Shown here: positions 1 through 5,891 of the stretch, in pieces | Position numbering within the stretch: position 1 is the first letter of the stretch | Layout: each line of letters opens with the position of its first letter | NCBI GenBank assembly: GCA_020628975.1 | Contig: JAHDEF010000073.1 | Coordinates: forward strand, 1-8,293 | DNA from: Aquimarina sp. | GTDB taxonomy: Bacteria > Bacteroidota > Bacteroidia > Flavobacteriales > Flavobacteriaceae | Direction: 5' to 3' | Length of the DNA stretch: 8,293 nucleotides | The notes under the pieces: model-generated | Database searches by the model: none | What the model saw: only the letters and a program-made list of their open reading frames with translations | Told to the model about the DNA's origin: nothing | Made by a program: the position numbers and the translations under genes

Positions 1-49
1 CCATCAACCATCAACCATCAACCATCAACCATCAACCATCAACCATGAA
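1..49. repeat. CCATCAA heptanucleotide tandem array (left edge of window)
   Basis: Six perfect copies of CCATCAA (1-42) are followed by one variant copy, CCATGAA (43-49). The array begins at base 1, so its true length is unknown. Its last unit abuts the stop codon (50-52) of the minus-strand gene, so on that strand it forms the start of the 3' untranslated region as TTGATGG repeats. A 7-bp unit is not a multiple of three, so copy-number change would shift the frame of anything coded across it, but no coding use is visible here. It is a simple-sequence repeat of the slipped-strand type. Confidence 0.95.
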
Positions 50-466
50 CTATATAGCTATTCCTCCAGCACTAGGTTCTAATAACTGTACTTGATCTTG
101 CAATCTTGAGATCAAAAGATTCATCATACGTTTATTTAGGGAAGAAGAATTTTTAATATACTCACCATATTCTTCGACAGTAAATTGCCCGATAATAATT
201 CCTTTAAGACTGTTTCTAAATTTTATATCTTTTTGAATGGCGTGTTCGATGTATTTCAAACGCTTTTCCAAACTAATTTCATAGAACACATTTTTATTTT
301 TGAGAATATAATTTGTAAATACGGCAAGAAATAAGTCGTTTTGAAACTTAAGAATAGGGCGTAATATTTTATTTTGAAAATACTCGTCGCTACTCATGTT
401 TGGCGTAATGCGCGCAGATAGAATTTGTGGTCTTAAATCAACAATCGAACGATCTCTATTTTTCAT
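50..466 (-). CDS. Conserved flavobacterial protein of unknown function, 138 aa
   Basis: This small soluble protein has no signal peptide or membrane segment. It looks mostly helical and charged, with a block at about residues 76-118 (IQKDIKFRNSLKGIIIGQFTVEEY, then an NSSSLNKRMMN-type stretch) that I recall as strongly conserved in small proteins across Flavobacteriaceae. Some database relatives carry the label glyoxalase, but I see no vicinal-oxygen-chelate metal ligands or glyoxalase repeat, so I do not adopt that name. The ATG at 464-466 is favoured because the N-terminus (MKNRDRSIVDLRPQI) matches what I remember of the family. A Bacteroidetes-like promoter also sits just upstream, its -7 box ending about 16 nt before the ATG. 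The gene stands alone: its stop codon touches a heptamer array and the next gene is divergent. The function is unknown; confidence that it is a real gene is high. Confidence 0.85.
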   Translation of the reverse strand: MKNRDRSIVDLRPQILSARITPNMSSDEYFQNKILRPILKFQNDLFLAVFTNYILKNKNVFYEISLEKRLKYIEHAIQKDIKFRNSLKGIIIGQFTVEEYGEYIKNSSSLNKRMMNLLISRLQDQVQLLEPSAGGIAI

Positions 467-482
467 AACGTAGGGTGTTTAC

Positions 483-515
483 TAAAGATACTTATTTCAC
501 ACTTCGTAATTACAA
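483..515 (-). promoter_or_regulatory. Candidate Bacteroidetes-type promoter for the 50-466 gene
   Basis: On the minus strand a TTG (complement of 513-515) is followed after 22 nt by TATCTTTA (complement of 483-490). That matches TAnnTTTG except for the last base, with the spacing known for flavobacterial promoters (17-23 nt). It leaves a very short leader before the ATG at 466, an arrangement like the stronger purM promoter in this window. Confidence 0.45.
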
Positions 516-607
516 CAAGAATAAAACATATTCACATTTTTGTGAACAGTTTGTTTACAGAAACGTTTTATGTTTGTAAATATTTTCTCAAAGTAACCGA
601 TTAAAAA

Positions 608-645
608 ATATACATATTGCTTTAAAAATAAAACAATATGTATAT
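608..645. repeat. Perfect 12-bp inverted repeat
   Basis: ATATACATATTG (608-619) pairs perfectly with CAATATGTATAT (634-645) across a 14-nt A-rich loop. No T-run follows on either strand, so it does not look like an intrinsic terminator. Its place in a divergent promoter region suggests a protein-binding site or a stem in a leader transcript; this is inference. Confidence 0.6.
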
Positions 646-767
646 CCGTAATTAGTAATACTATATCCGTCATTCCTTGCTTGACAAAGAATCTCATCCT
701 ACTGATTTAATATCCTTAATGAGATCCAGAAATAAGTTCAAGATGAAGCAATTCATATTGCTAGTGA

Positions 768-799
768 TTGCGGATATTTAATTAAAACAAATACGTTTT
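768..799 (+). promoter_or_regulatory. Candidate promoter for the prohibitin-family gene
   Basis: TTG (768-770) is followed after 21 nt by TACGTTTT (792-799), which fits TAnnTTTG except for the final G. The spacing is in the flavobacterial range and predicts a leader of about 50 nt before the ATG at 857. This is the best match in the gap but remains a modest one. Confidence 0.3.
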
Positions 800-856
800 C
801 GTAAAAGAGGAGTTAAGTCTGCTAGTTTTCATAATTTAGATCAAAATTGATGTATT

Positions 857-1669
857 ATGGAAAGATTACCAAAAATAGCAGCCCCCTTTATTATTGGGGC
901 AGTATTACTATTTATACTACTTGTAAAATCAACAGTTACGATCGATGGAGGTGAAGCAGGTGTATTATTCAAGCGTTTTGGAGGTGGGGTTGATACCGAA
1001 AGAACTTATGGAGAAGGTTTTCACATTGTAGCACCTTGGAATGATATGAATGTTTACAAAGTACGACAGCAATCTATTTCAGACCGTATGCAGGTGTTAT
1101 CTGTCAATGGATTAGAAGTAAATGTTGATGGAACAGTTTGGTTTCAGCCTAAGCAAGATGAATTAGGAAAGCTGCATCAAGAAAAGGGAAGAAACTATGT
1201 AGATAATATTTTAGCACCAGCAATTAGTGCTGCAGCACGTAGCGTCGTTGGGCGTTATACACCGGAGCAATTGTATTCTAGCAAACGTGATATTATTCAA
1301 CAAGAAATTTTAGAGGAAGTTCGAAAAGAAGTAAAAGATCAATATATCGTAGTGAATAGGGTTTTAGTTCGCGATGTAACCTTACCCTCGACAATTAAAG
1401 GTGCTATTGAGCGTAAACTAAAACAAGAGCAAGAATCCTTAGAATATGAGTTTCGTTTAGAAAAAGCTAAGAAAGAAGCCGAACGCCAACGTATCGATGC
1501 TGAAGGTAAAGCAGCGGCTAACCGTATATTAAGTGCTTCACTAACAGATAAAATTCTTCAAGAAAAAGGCATCGAAGCAACTTTAAAATTGTCAGAATCA
1601 CCAAATTCTAAAGTAGTAGTTGTAGGTTCTGCAAAAGATGGATTACCGTTAATTTTGGGGAATAATTAA
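857..1669 (+). CDS. Prohibitin-family (SPFH/Band 7 domain) membrane protein, 270 aa
   Basis: SPFH proteins form large membrane-anchored ring or cage assemblies that organise membrane microdomains and modulate membrane proteases such as FtsH. Residues 8-24 form one hydrophobic membrane segment with a short N-terminal tail. The SPFH domain spans about 25-185, with typical stretches GEAGVLFKRFGG (32-43) and GEGFHIVAPW (52-61). A charged coiled-coil follows at about 184-222 (ERKLKQEQESLEYEF through EAERQRIDAEGKAAANRIL), then a short C-terminal tail. About 270 aa is the usual prohibitin length, and the pattern is closer to prohibitin than to flotillin or HflK/HflC. The ATG at 857 is taken because it places the membrane helix at the N-terminus. 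No HflK/HflC partner or NfeD-type gene lies next to it, so it appears to be a single-gene unit closed by the inverted repeat at 1678-1828. The family call is secure; the physiological partner is unknown. Confidence 0.93.
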   Translation: MERLPKIAAPFIIGAVLLFILLVKSTVTIDGGEAGVLFKRFGGGVDTERTYGEGFHIVAPWNDMNVYKVRQQSISDRMQVLSVNGLEVNVDGTVWFQPKQDELGKLHQEKGRNYVDNILAPAISAAARSVVGRYTPEQLYSSKRDIIQQEILEEVRKEVKDQYIVVNRVLVRDVTLPSTIKGAIERKLKQEQESLEYEFRLEKAKKEAERQRIDAEGKAAANRILSASLTDKILQEKGIEATLKLSESPNSKVVVVGSAKDGLPLILGNN

Positions 1670-1677
1670 ATACAAGC

Positions 1678-1828
1678 ATAAAAGAGGGTGTTTTAGTAAT
1701 TTTTACAAGAACTCAGTAAGTTAATTCTGATGGATTTACAAAGCTACACTTCGACTAGGCTTGGTGCGAATACTAACTTCAATAGGAATTATTTTAGTCG
1801 AAAATATATTGTAAACACCCTTTTTTAT
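1678..1828. terminator. Bidirectional terminator-like long inverted repeat with nested REP-like stem
   Basis: The outer arms 1678-1693 and 1813-1828 pair over 16 bp, with only one G-T pair. They have the A-rich/T-rich edges of a two-way terminator: the right arm runs GGGTG-complement CACCC into six T, and the left arm gives the same on the other strand. The arms are separated by 119 nt instead of a short loop. Inside, TTCGACTA (1750-1757) pairs with TAGTCGAA (1795-1802). The element sits between convergent genes, starting 9 nt after the prohibitin stop codon, so a role in ending both transcripts is likely. The large interior is unexplained. Confidence 0.6.
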
Positions 1829-1891
1829 ACCTGCTAAATAGGTGAAAGTGAATTTCATTTAATTTCCTCCAATCTAAAAGCACCTAGTATT

Positions 1892-2422
1892 TTACTGATA
1901 ATATTTTTTCAAATTTTCAAGACCTTTTTCAAAATCACTACCGATTAAATCATCAAAATCTATAAATAACATTAAAATGTTAGTTGGGTATTTCATTTTT
2001 CCATCATAACCCCAAGTAACTTTGGTTTTCCCTGTTTCAATAGGTGTAAATTGAAAATAGCCACTATCATCTAAAGCTTCGAAAGGTTTATAAAACCGAA
2101 ATGCATAGTCAATTCTTGAATATGGGGTAAGTTTAATAATTTCTTGTTCACCTACACCTACTTTTTCGTGATCGCTTTCCCAACGTTGTACAAATCCAAT
2201 TTCGCCATCAGTGCCAGTCGTCGTTTCTTTCATGTTGGGGTCATATTGTGACCATACAGCAAACACTTTTTGGTTTTTTACATATTTTAAAAATTGGTAA
2301 ACTTCTTTTTGAGATTCATTCACAATTATTGAACGTTCTACGTGATATGACTTCTTAATAAATAAAGCGAATATTAAAGGCAATGCAATAATCGCTAAAA
2401 CGATTAAAATAATTTTCTTCAT
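1892..2422 (-). CDS. SRPBCC-family protein with N-terminal membrane anchor, 176 aa
   Basis: SRPBCC (START/Bet v1-like, polyketide-cyclase type) proteins form a hydrophobic ligand-binding cavity. Residues 3-22 form a strongly hydrophobic membrane or signal-anchor segment preceded by MKK. The SRPBCC domain follows at about 27-175. It opens with the typical first strand HVERSIIVNES and helix QKEVYQFL (39-45), and has the W57 and W81 strand region (GEIGFVQRWES). It ends with a long C-terminal helix at about 158-175 (DLIGSDFEKGLENLKKYY). The length and order match flavobacterial proteins labelled SRPBCC or polyketide cyclase. No ligand or substrate can be named. The ATG at 2422 is the only start that keeps the membrane segment. 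The gene converges with the prohibitin-family gene and diverges from metF; no operon partner is visible. Confidence 0.85.
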   Translation of the reverse strand: MKKIILIVLAIIALPLIFALFIKKSYHVERSIIVNESQKEVYQFLKYVKNQKVFAVWSQYDPNMKETTTGTDGEIGFVQRWESDHEKVGVGEQEIIKLTPYSRIDYAFRFYKPFEALDDSGYFQFTPIETGKTKVTWGYDGKMKYPTNILMLFIDFDDLIGSDFEKGLENLKKYYQ

Positions 2423-2449
2423 AATTAAAATTTAAGTTAGTGGTTTCAT

Positions 2450-2497
2450 TGTAATGCTATTAAATTTACAAATAATGTTTTATAGAATAGTATTACA
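2450..2497. promoter_or_regulatory. 12-bp hairpin in the SRPBCC/metF divergent gap
   Basis: Bases 2450-2461 pair with 2486-2497 over 12 bp, with a single G-T pair (2456 with 2491) and a 24-nt loop. No T-run follows. It lies 28 nt from the SRPBCC start codon and about 110 nt from metF, so it could be an operator or a leader stem for either gene. I looked for the SAM-II riboswitch pattern because metF is nearby. An AAATTGAGCTAAAA stretch at about 2518-2530 is faintly similar to its 3' part, but the required P1 stem is absent. Confidence 0.45.
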
Positions 2498-2580
2498 TCA
2501 ATCTTTTCACTAAAATAAATTGAGCTAAAATGCTTTTCAAAATACGCCCTAATTTATAAGGAACTAAGACTTGTATATGT

Positions 2581-2588
2581 TATTTTTG
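2581..2588 (+). promoter_or_regulatory. Candidate -7 box for metF
   Basis: TATTTTTG fits the Bacteroidetes -7 consensus TAnnTTTG exactly and lies 17 nt upstream of the metF ATG, which would give a very short leader. No TTG is found 17-23 nt upstream, so only half of the promoter is supported. Confidence 0.4.
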
Positions 2589-2605
2589 TGATCTAGTATT
2601 TTTTT

Positions 2606-3559
2606 ATGAAAGTAACAGAGCATATAGAAAAAGCTAAGGGTAAAGCTTTATTTTCTTTTGAAATAGTTCCACCACAAAAAGGGAGCAACATTAACGATTT
2701 GTACGCTAATGTAGATCCTTTAATGGAATTCAATCCGCCGTTTATTGATGTAACCACTTCACGAGAAGAGTATGTTTATATTGAAAAAGACGGACTTTTT
2801 GATCGTAAAATAACGCGTATGCGACCAGGTACTGTCGGTATTTGTGCTTCATTACAATACAAGTATAATGTAGATGCCATACCCCATGTACTTTGTGGTG
2901 GTTTTACTAAAGAAGAAACAGAATATTTGCTTATAGATTGTCACTATTTGGGAATCGATAATTTGGTGGCTTTGCGTGGTGACCCCATGAAAGGAGAAAA
3001 ATATTTTGTACCCGCTAAAGGTGGGCATAACTATGCAATCGATTTGGTGAAACAAATAAAGCATATGAATGAAGGGCAATTTTTACATGAAAATGTAGAA
3101 ATGAAACACAAACCTGATTTTTGTATTGGCGTCGCAGGCTATCCTGAAAAGCATATCGAAGCTCCTAGTCTTAATGAAGATTTACGTCGATTAAAAGAAA
3201 AAGTGGATGCTGGTGCTGATTACGTGGTAACTCAAATGTTTTTTGACAATCAGCGTTATTTTAAGTTTGTAGAAGCCGCTAGAGAAATCGGTATTACCGT
3301 TCCTATAATTCCAGGAATTAAACCTGTAGCTGTAAAACGACACTTACAAATATTACCTCAAGTTTTTTGGTTAGATATGCCTTCGACCTTAATTAAGGAT
3401 ATTGAAAATGCTAAAGACAATAAAGCGGTACGCCAAATAGGAGTAGAGTTTGCTATTCAACAATCAAAAGAATTAATTGAGTTTGGGGCTCCTTGTGTAC
3501 ATTACTATTCAATTGGGAAGTCAGATAACATAAAGGCAATTGCCGCTCAGGTATTTTAA
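2606..3559 (+). CDS. metF: Methylenetetrahydrofolate reductase MetF, 317 aa
   Basis: MetF is a cytosolic FAD enzyme that reduces 5,10-methylenetetrahydrofolate to 5-methyltetrahydrofolate, the methyl donor for methionine synthesis. The sequence is a full-length TIM-barrel member, slightly longer than the roughly 296-residue E. coli enzyme. It shows the N-terminal FSFEIVPP motif (16-23) with the conserved catalytic Glu at E19. It also has the ALRGDP folate/flavin motif (122-127), TQMFFD (209-214), the PGI motif (236-238) and a C-terminal HYYSIG (299-304). The ATG at 2606 is chosen because it gives the family N-terminus directly before the first barrel strand. It is transcribed alone: metE and metH, frequent partners, are not adjacent. 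The 3' side carries three hairpins and the next gene converges. The identification is firm; whether NADH or NADPH is used cannot be read from the sequence. Confidence 0.96.
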   Translation: MKVTEHIEKAKGKALFSFEIVPPQKGSNINDLYANVDPLMEFNPPFIDVTTSREEYVYIEKDGLFDRKITRMRPGTVGICASLQYKYNVDAIPHVLCGGFTKEETEYLLIDCHYLGIDNLVALRGDPMKGEKYFVPAKGGHNYAIDLVKQIKHMNEGQFLHENVEMKHKPDFCIGVAGYPEKHIEAPSLNEDLRRLKEKVDAGADYVVTQMFFDNQRYFKFVEAAREIGITVPIIPGIKPVAVKRHLQILPQVFWLDMPSTLIKDIENAKDNKAVRQIGVEFAIQQSKELIEFGAPCVHYYSIGKSDNIKAIAAQVF

Positions 3560-3566
3560 GGTACGC

Positions 3567-3585
3567 ATGTAAATAGATTTTACAT
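3567..3585 (+). terminator. Short hairpin just after metF
   Basis: ATGTAAA (3567-3573) and TTTACAT (3579-3585) form a perfect 7-bp stem with a 5-nt loop, starting 8 nt after the metF stop codon and followed by ATTTTCTTT. The stem is A+T-rich, so as a terminator it would be weak. Confidence 0.4.
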
Positions 3586-3590
3586 ATTTT

Positions 3591-3615
3591 CTTTAGAATT
3601 AAAGCTATTCTAAAG
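3591..3615. repeat. Perfect 9-bp hairpin between metF and the transglycosylase gene
   Basis: CTTTAGAAT (3591-3599) pairs with ATTCTAAAG (3607-3615) across a 7-nt loop. No T-run follows. It is the middle of three hairpins in this convergent gap. Confidence 0.45.
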
Positions 3616-3659
3616 TTTAATAAAGAGTAGATATCACCTATAAATTGACCAAAGTATTT

Positions 3660-3683
3660 ACGTGGACTGTTCCAAGTCCACGT
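3660..3683. terminator. GC-rich 9-bp hairpin, probable convergent terminator
   Basis: ACGTGGACT (3660-3668) pairs perfectly with AGTCCACGT (3675-3683) around a 6-nt loop. It is the most stable stem between metF (+) and the transglycosylase gene (-). The flanks are T-rich but lack a long T-tract (TTTA on the right; ATAC on the minus-strand exit). A two-way terminator is the simplest reading. Confidence 0.5.
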
Positions 3684-3745
3684 TTAAGATGTGCAAAAGG
3701 CTGTAATAGCTATTGAAGAATAATATATTTTTAAAGTGATATAAC

Positions 3746-4639
3746 TTAATTCTTAGGAATTTCAATAATATATTCTTTTCTAGACTTATTGTTTAAATGT
3801 CTTTCTCTAAGCCAAGGATTGTGTATTTTGAATTCTTTATACGATAAATTATAGCTTTTAGCAAAGCTTACAATATCCGTAATGGCAGTATCTATTTTAA
3901 TTTTATAAGTTTCTTTTTTGGTGTATAAATGCTTCTTTTCGTAGTTGAACCCAAAATCATAAGCATTGGTTAAAATATGTTTAACAGCTGTAATTCGAAA
4001 AACATAACGACCTGTTTCTTGATTCAATAACAAGTCGTAATAATTAGTAGCTTGTTGCTCTTCCATACGCTGACTAATACGCCCATTTCCTGCATTATAA
4101 GCTGCTGCTGCTAGTGTCCAGCTACCGAACTTTTCTTTGGATTGTAACAAATATTGGCAAGCAGCCTTCGTTGATTTTTCAAGATGATAGCGTTCATCAA
4201 CATTTTCATTTACTTCTAGGCCAAGCTCTTTCCCCGTATTTTTTAAGATTTGCCAAAATCCAGTAGCTCCGGCTCTTGAGGTAACATTAGTCAAACCACT
4301 TTCAATTAAAGCTAAATACTTAAAATCATCAGGAATCCCGTAAGCTTTCAAAATAGGTTCAATGATAGGAAAATATTTATTTGATCTTTTAATCATTAAA
4401 AGTCCATTAGATTGCCAATACGTATTTACTAATAATTCTCGATCAAGCCGCTCTTTTATATCTTGCTGGTTTAGCGGTAATGCTTCGCCAGCAAAATCTA
4501 AATAATTTGGAGTTTCTAAAGCATAAACATTGTAATCCGTTTTGGGTTGCACAATGGGTTTCTCTACAAATGAAGAGGTATAAAGCCACGTGGCCAACAT
4601 ACTAAAAACTACTATTAACGGTACGTGTTTAAACTTCAT
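3746..4639 (-). CDS. MltD-like lytic transglycosylase (SLT domain), about 297 aa
   Basis: This is a cell-envelope enzyme that cleaves the glycan strands of peptidoglycan and leaves 1,6-anhydro-muropeptides. Counting from the ATG at 4639, residues 6-20 form a membrane or signal-anchor segment (VPLIVVFSMLATWLY). The SLT domain spans about 85-205: ALIESGL with catalytic Glu E113, GATGFWQI (124-131) and AAAAYNAGNGR (177-187), all diagnostic of the MltD-like family. Residues about 245-295 resemble a single degenerate LysM-type peptidoglycan-binding module (YKIKIDTAITDIVSFAKSYN, then NPWL and YIIEIP). The frame extends to a GTG at 4681, but that adds 14 residues before a complete signal segment; ATGs at 4648 and 4657 are also possible, so the start is uncertain by up to 14 codons. 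The gene stands alone, converging with metF. The enzymatic class is well supported; the physiological role in division, turnover or remodelling is not. Confidence 0.9.
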   Translation of the reverse strand: MKFKHVPLIVVFSMLATWLYTSSFVEKPIVQPKTDYNVYALETPNYLDFAGEALPLNQQDIKERLDRELLVNTYWQSNGLLMIKRSNKYFPIIEPILKAYGIPDDFKYLALIESGLTNVTSRAGATGFWQILKNTGKELGLEVNENVDERYHLEKSTKAACQYLLQSKEKFGSWTLAAAAYNAGNGRISQRMEEQQATNYYDLLLNQETGRYVFRITAVKHILTNAYDFGFNYEKKHLYTKKETYKIKIDTAITDIVSFAKSYNLSYKEFKIHNPWLRERHLNNKSRKEYIIEIPKN

Positions 4640-4681
4640 ATTTCTCATAACTATCATTAATAACTTAAACAAAAATATCAC

Positions 4682-5201
4682 TAAATTATTGATGATTGCT
4701 AGGAGGAAATCAGTTTTTTAACAATTTTAAGAAGAAGTTAATAGTGCCGTAGAATGATCACAAATGCTGAAATGATCCGATGAGAGGGATCAACCCCTAT
4801 CCTATGATACAAGTCGTTAACAAGTAAAGTTACCATCATTTCCACGTAGGTAGAAATTCCCTAAACTAAATTTATTATTTTCCATTTAACAGAATGATTT
4901 CCAATCCCTAGCGAAGGAGACTCTATTATAAGTTTTTCAAAATTCGTGGAGTGACACACAAAATAAATAGAATGTACCACAACTTTTTAGGTTGATCAAT
5001 AGGAGTATCACATTTACATTTAATTCAATAATAAGAATTGTGTTATCTAAATGAAAATCGCAACACAGGATGAGATTGCCTTTTTTTAAATTGAAGATAA
5101 TCGTATAAATAAATTCTTATAATAACATGAAACTTCAAACGTTTTCTGTAAGTATCAATATAGGTATACGACCCATAAGCGTGTACCAAAAATGAACTAC
5201 T
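4682..5201. other. 520-nt gap with no convincing gene; possible decayed sequence or regulatory leader
   Basis: All six frames are interrupted. The part next to the transglycosylase (about 4740-4870) is less A+T-rich than usual for gaps here and contains a TGATCC/GGATCA stem (4773-4792) and overlapping GATC-type repeats. On the plus strand about 24 codons reading LYYKFFKIRGVTHKINRMYHNF (from about 4920 to 4993), bounded by stops, look more protein-like than their surroundings but match no family I know. A small AATTC/GAATT hairpin lies at 5022-5039, and an 8-bp hairpin at 5163-5187 is listed separately. No recognisable promoter for the Crp/Fnr-type gene was found. Confidence 0.5.
5163..5187 (+). 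promoter_or_regulatory. 8-bp hairpin or operator just upstream of the Crp/Fnr-type gene
   Basis: GGTATACG (5163-5170) pairs with CGTGTACC (5180-5187), with one G-T pair and a 9-nt loop. It ends 14 nt before the ATG at 5202. It does not match the Fnr/Crp half-sites TTGAT or TGTGA. It may be an operator or a 5' leader stem affecting translation. Confidence 0.4.
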
Positions 5202-5891
5202 ATGGAATCCTTGTGGTATAGCGAAAAAACTAACCTATTTAATCTTCTTTGTCCTCATAAATTTAAGGATTATAAAAAGCAAGAACATAACTTTAACGAA
5301 TACAAAACCAAGGATTACGTTTATTTTGAAAATGATGCGGCTAAAAAGGTATATCTAATAGCCAAGGGAAAAATTAAAATTGGCTATTTCAATGAAGAAG
5401 GCGATGAGGTGGTTAAGGCAATTTTAAGCAAAGGTGAAATTTTCGGAGAAAAAGCTATTTATGGTATTGAAGAAAGAAATGAATTTGCTCAAGTAATAGA
5501 GAAAAATACTGCGGTATGCCCTGTAGATTGCGAAACGCTTCATAATTTAATGCGTGAAAACCGCAGTTTTAGTTTAAGAGTTTATAAAATATTGGGTGGG
5601 CGCATAAAAAAATTAGAACGTCACCTTAAAGTGTTATTATTTAAAGACACTAAAACACGGCTTATTGAGTTTCTTCAAGAATTAGATGAAGATTATGGCT
5701 GTTGTTGTCCTAAAACAGGAAATAAAATTATAAAACACCCCTACACTCAAAAAGATATTGCAACCCTAATTGCTACATCACGTCCGACATTAAATATTCT
5801 AATGAATGAATTAAGACAAGATAATTTCTTAGATTTCACCCGTAAAGAAATAGTTTTAAAAAGCAATCAATGGCAACAGAAAATTTTGTAG
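5202..5891 (+). CDS. Crp/Fnr-family transcriptional regulator, cysteine-rich, 229 aa
   Basis: This is a cytosolic DNA-binding regulator. A cyclic-nucleotide-binding-type beta-barrel spans about 20-115, with the phosphate-cassette-like GEIFGEKAIYG (78-88) and ERNEF (91-95) where E. coli Crp has ERSAW. A long dimerisation helix lies at about 118-145. A winged helix-turn-helix follows at about 178-215 (YTQKDIATLIATSRPTLNILMNELR), the Crp/Fnr C-terminal DNA reader. The length is normal for the family. Unusual features are six cysteines (C17, C106, C110 and three in a row, C167-C169) placed in the barrel edge and in the linker just before the HTH. Their spacing is not that of the N-terminal Fnr iron-sulfur cluster. 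The ATG at 5202 gives the full barrel; no better start is nearby. The end overlaps the downstream oxidoreductase gene by 22 nt, implying co-transcription and probable translational coupling. The ligand is unknown; thiol or metal sensing is a hypothesis only. Confidence 0.9.
   Translation: MESLWYSEKTNLFNLLCPHKFKDYKKQEHNFNEYKTKDYVYFENDAAKKVYLIAKGKIKIGYFNEEGDEVVKAILSKGEIFGEKAIYGIEERNEFAQVIEKNTAVCPVDCETLHNLMRENRSFSLRVYKILGGRIKKLERHLKVLLFKDTKTRLIEFLQELDEDYGCCCPKTGNKIIKHPYTQKDIATLIATSRPTLNILMNELRQDNFLDFTRKEIVLKSNQWQQKIL

Larger units (their letters stand above)
467..856. other. Divergent intergenic region, no convincing gene
   Basis: This 390-nt A+T-rich gap lies between two divergent genes. It holds a candidate promoter for each side and a perfect 12-bp inverted repeat (608-645). 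A second, weaker inverted pair TTTACA/TGTAAA lies at 554-580. A 66-codon minus-strand frame (497-697) runs through it but resembles no family, is low complexity and overlaps the leftward promoter, so I do not call it a gene. Confidence 0.6.

Noticed and set aside
497..697. 66-codon minus-strand open frame
   Set aside because: Low-complexity A+T-rich sequence with no family resemblance. It contains the 12-bp inverted repeat and overlaps the candidate promoter of the 50-466 gene, so it is treated as a chance frame.
743..781. Twelve-codon frame (MKQFILLVIADI) before the prohibitin-family gene
   Set aside because: Membrane-like but tiny, with no start signal or conservation information; likely chance.
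2500..2560. Possible SAM-II riboswitch before metF
   Set aside because: Only a short AAATTGAGCTAAAA stretch resembles the 3' pseudoknot strand; the P1 stem and loop are missing.
2852..3079. 75-codon minus-strand frame inside metF
   Set aside because: Antisense shadow of a strongly supported gene; its protein has no recognisable features.
4640..4681. GTG-initiated extension of the transglycosylase
   Set aside because: It adds 14 residues in front of an already complete signal-anchor segment and has no ribosome-binding support; one of the ATG starts at 4639-4657 is more likely.
5158..5169. 12-nt string ATATAGGTATAC also present at 8145-8156, upstream of two rightward genes
   Set aside because: Given the A+T content and window length, several identical 12-mers are expected by chance, and the palindromic context around the first copy is not kept at the second.
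5192..5221. Nine-codon frame (MNYYGILVV) overlapping the start of the Crp/Fnr-type gene
   Set aside because: Too short to distinguish from chance; there is no evidence that it is translated as a leader peptide.
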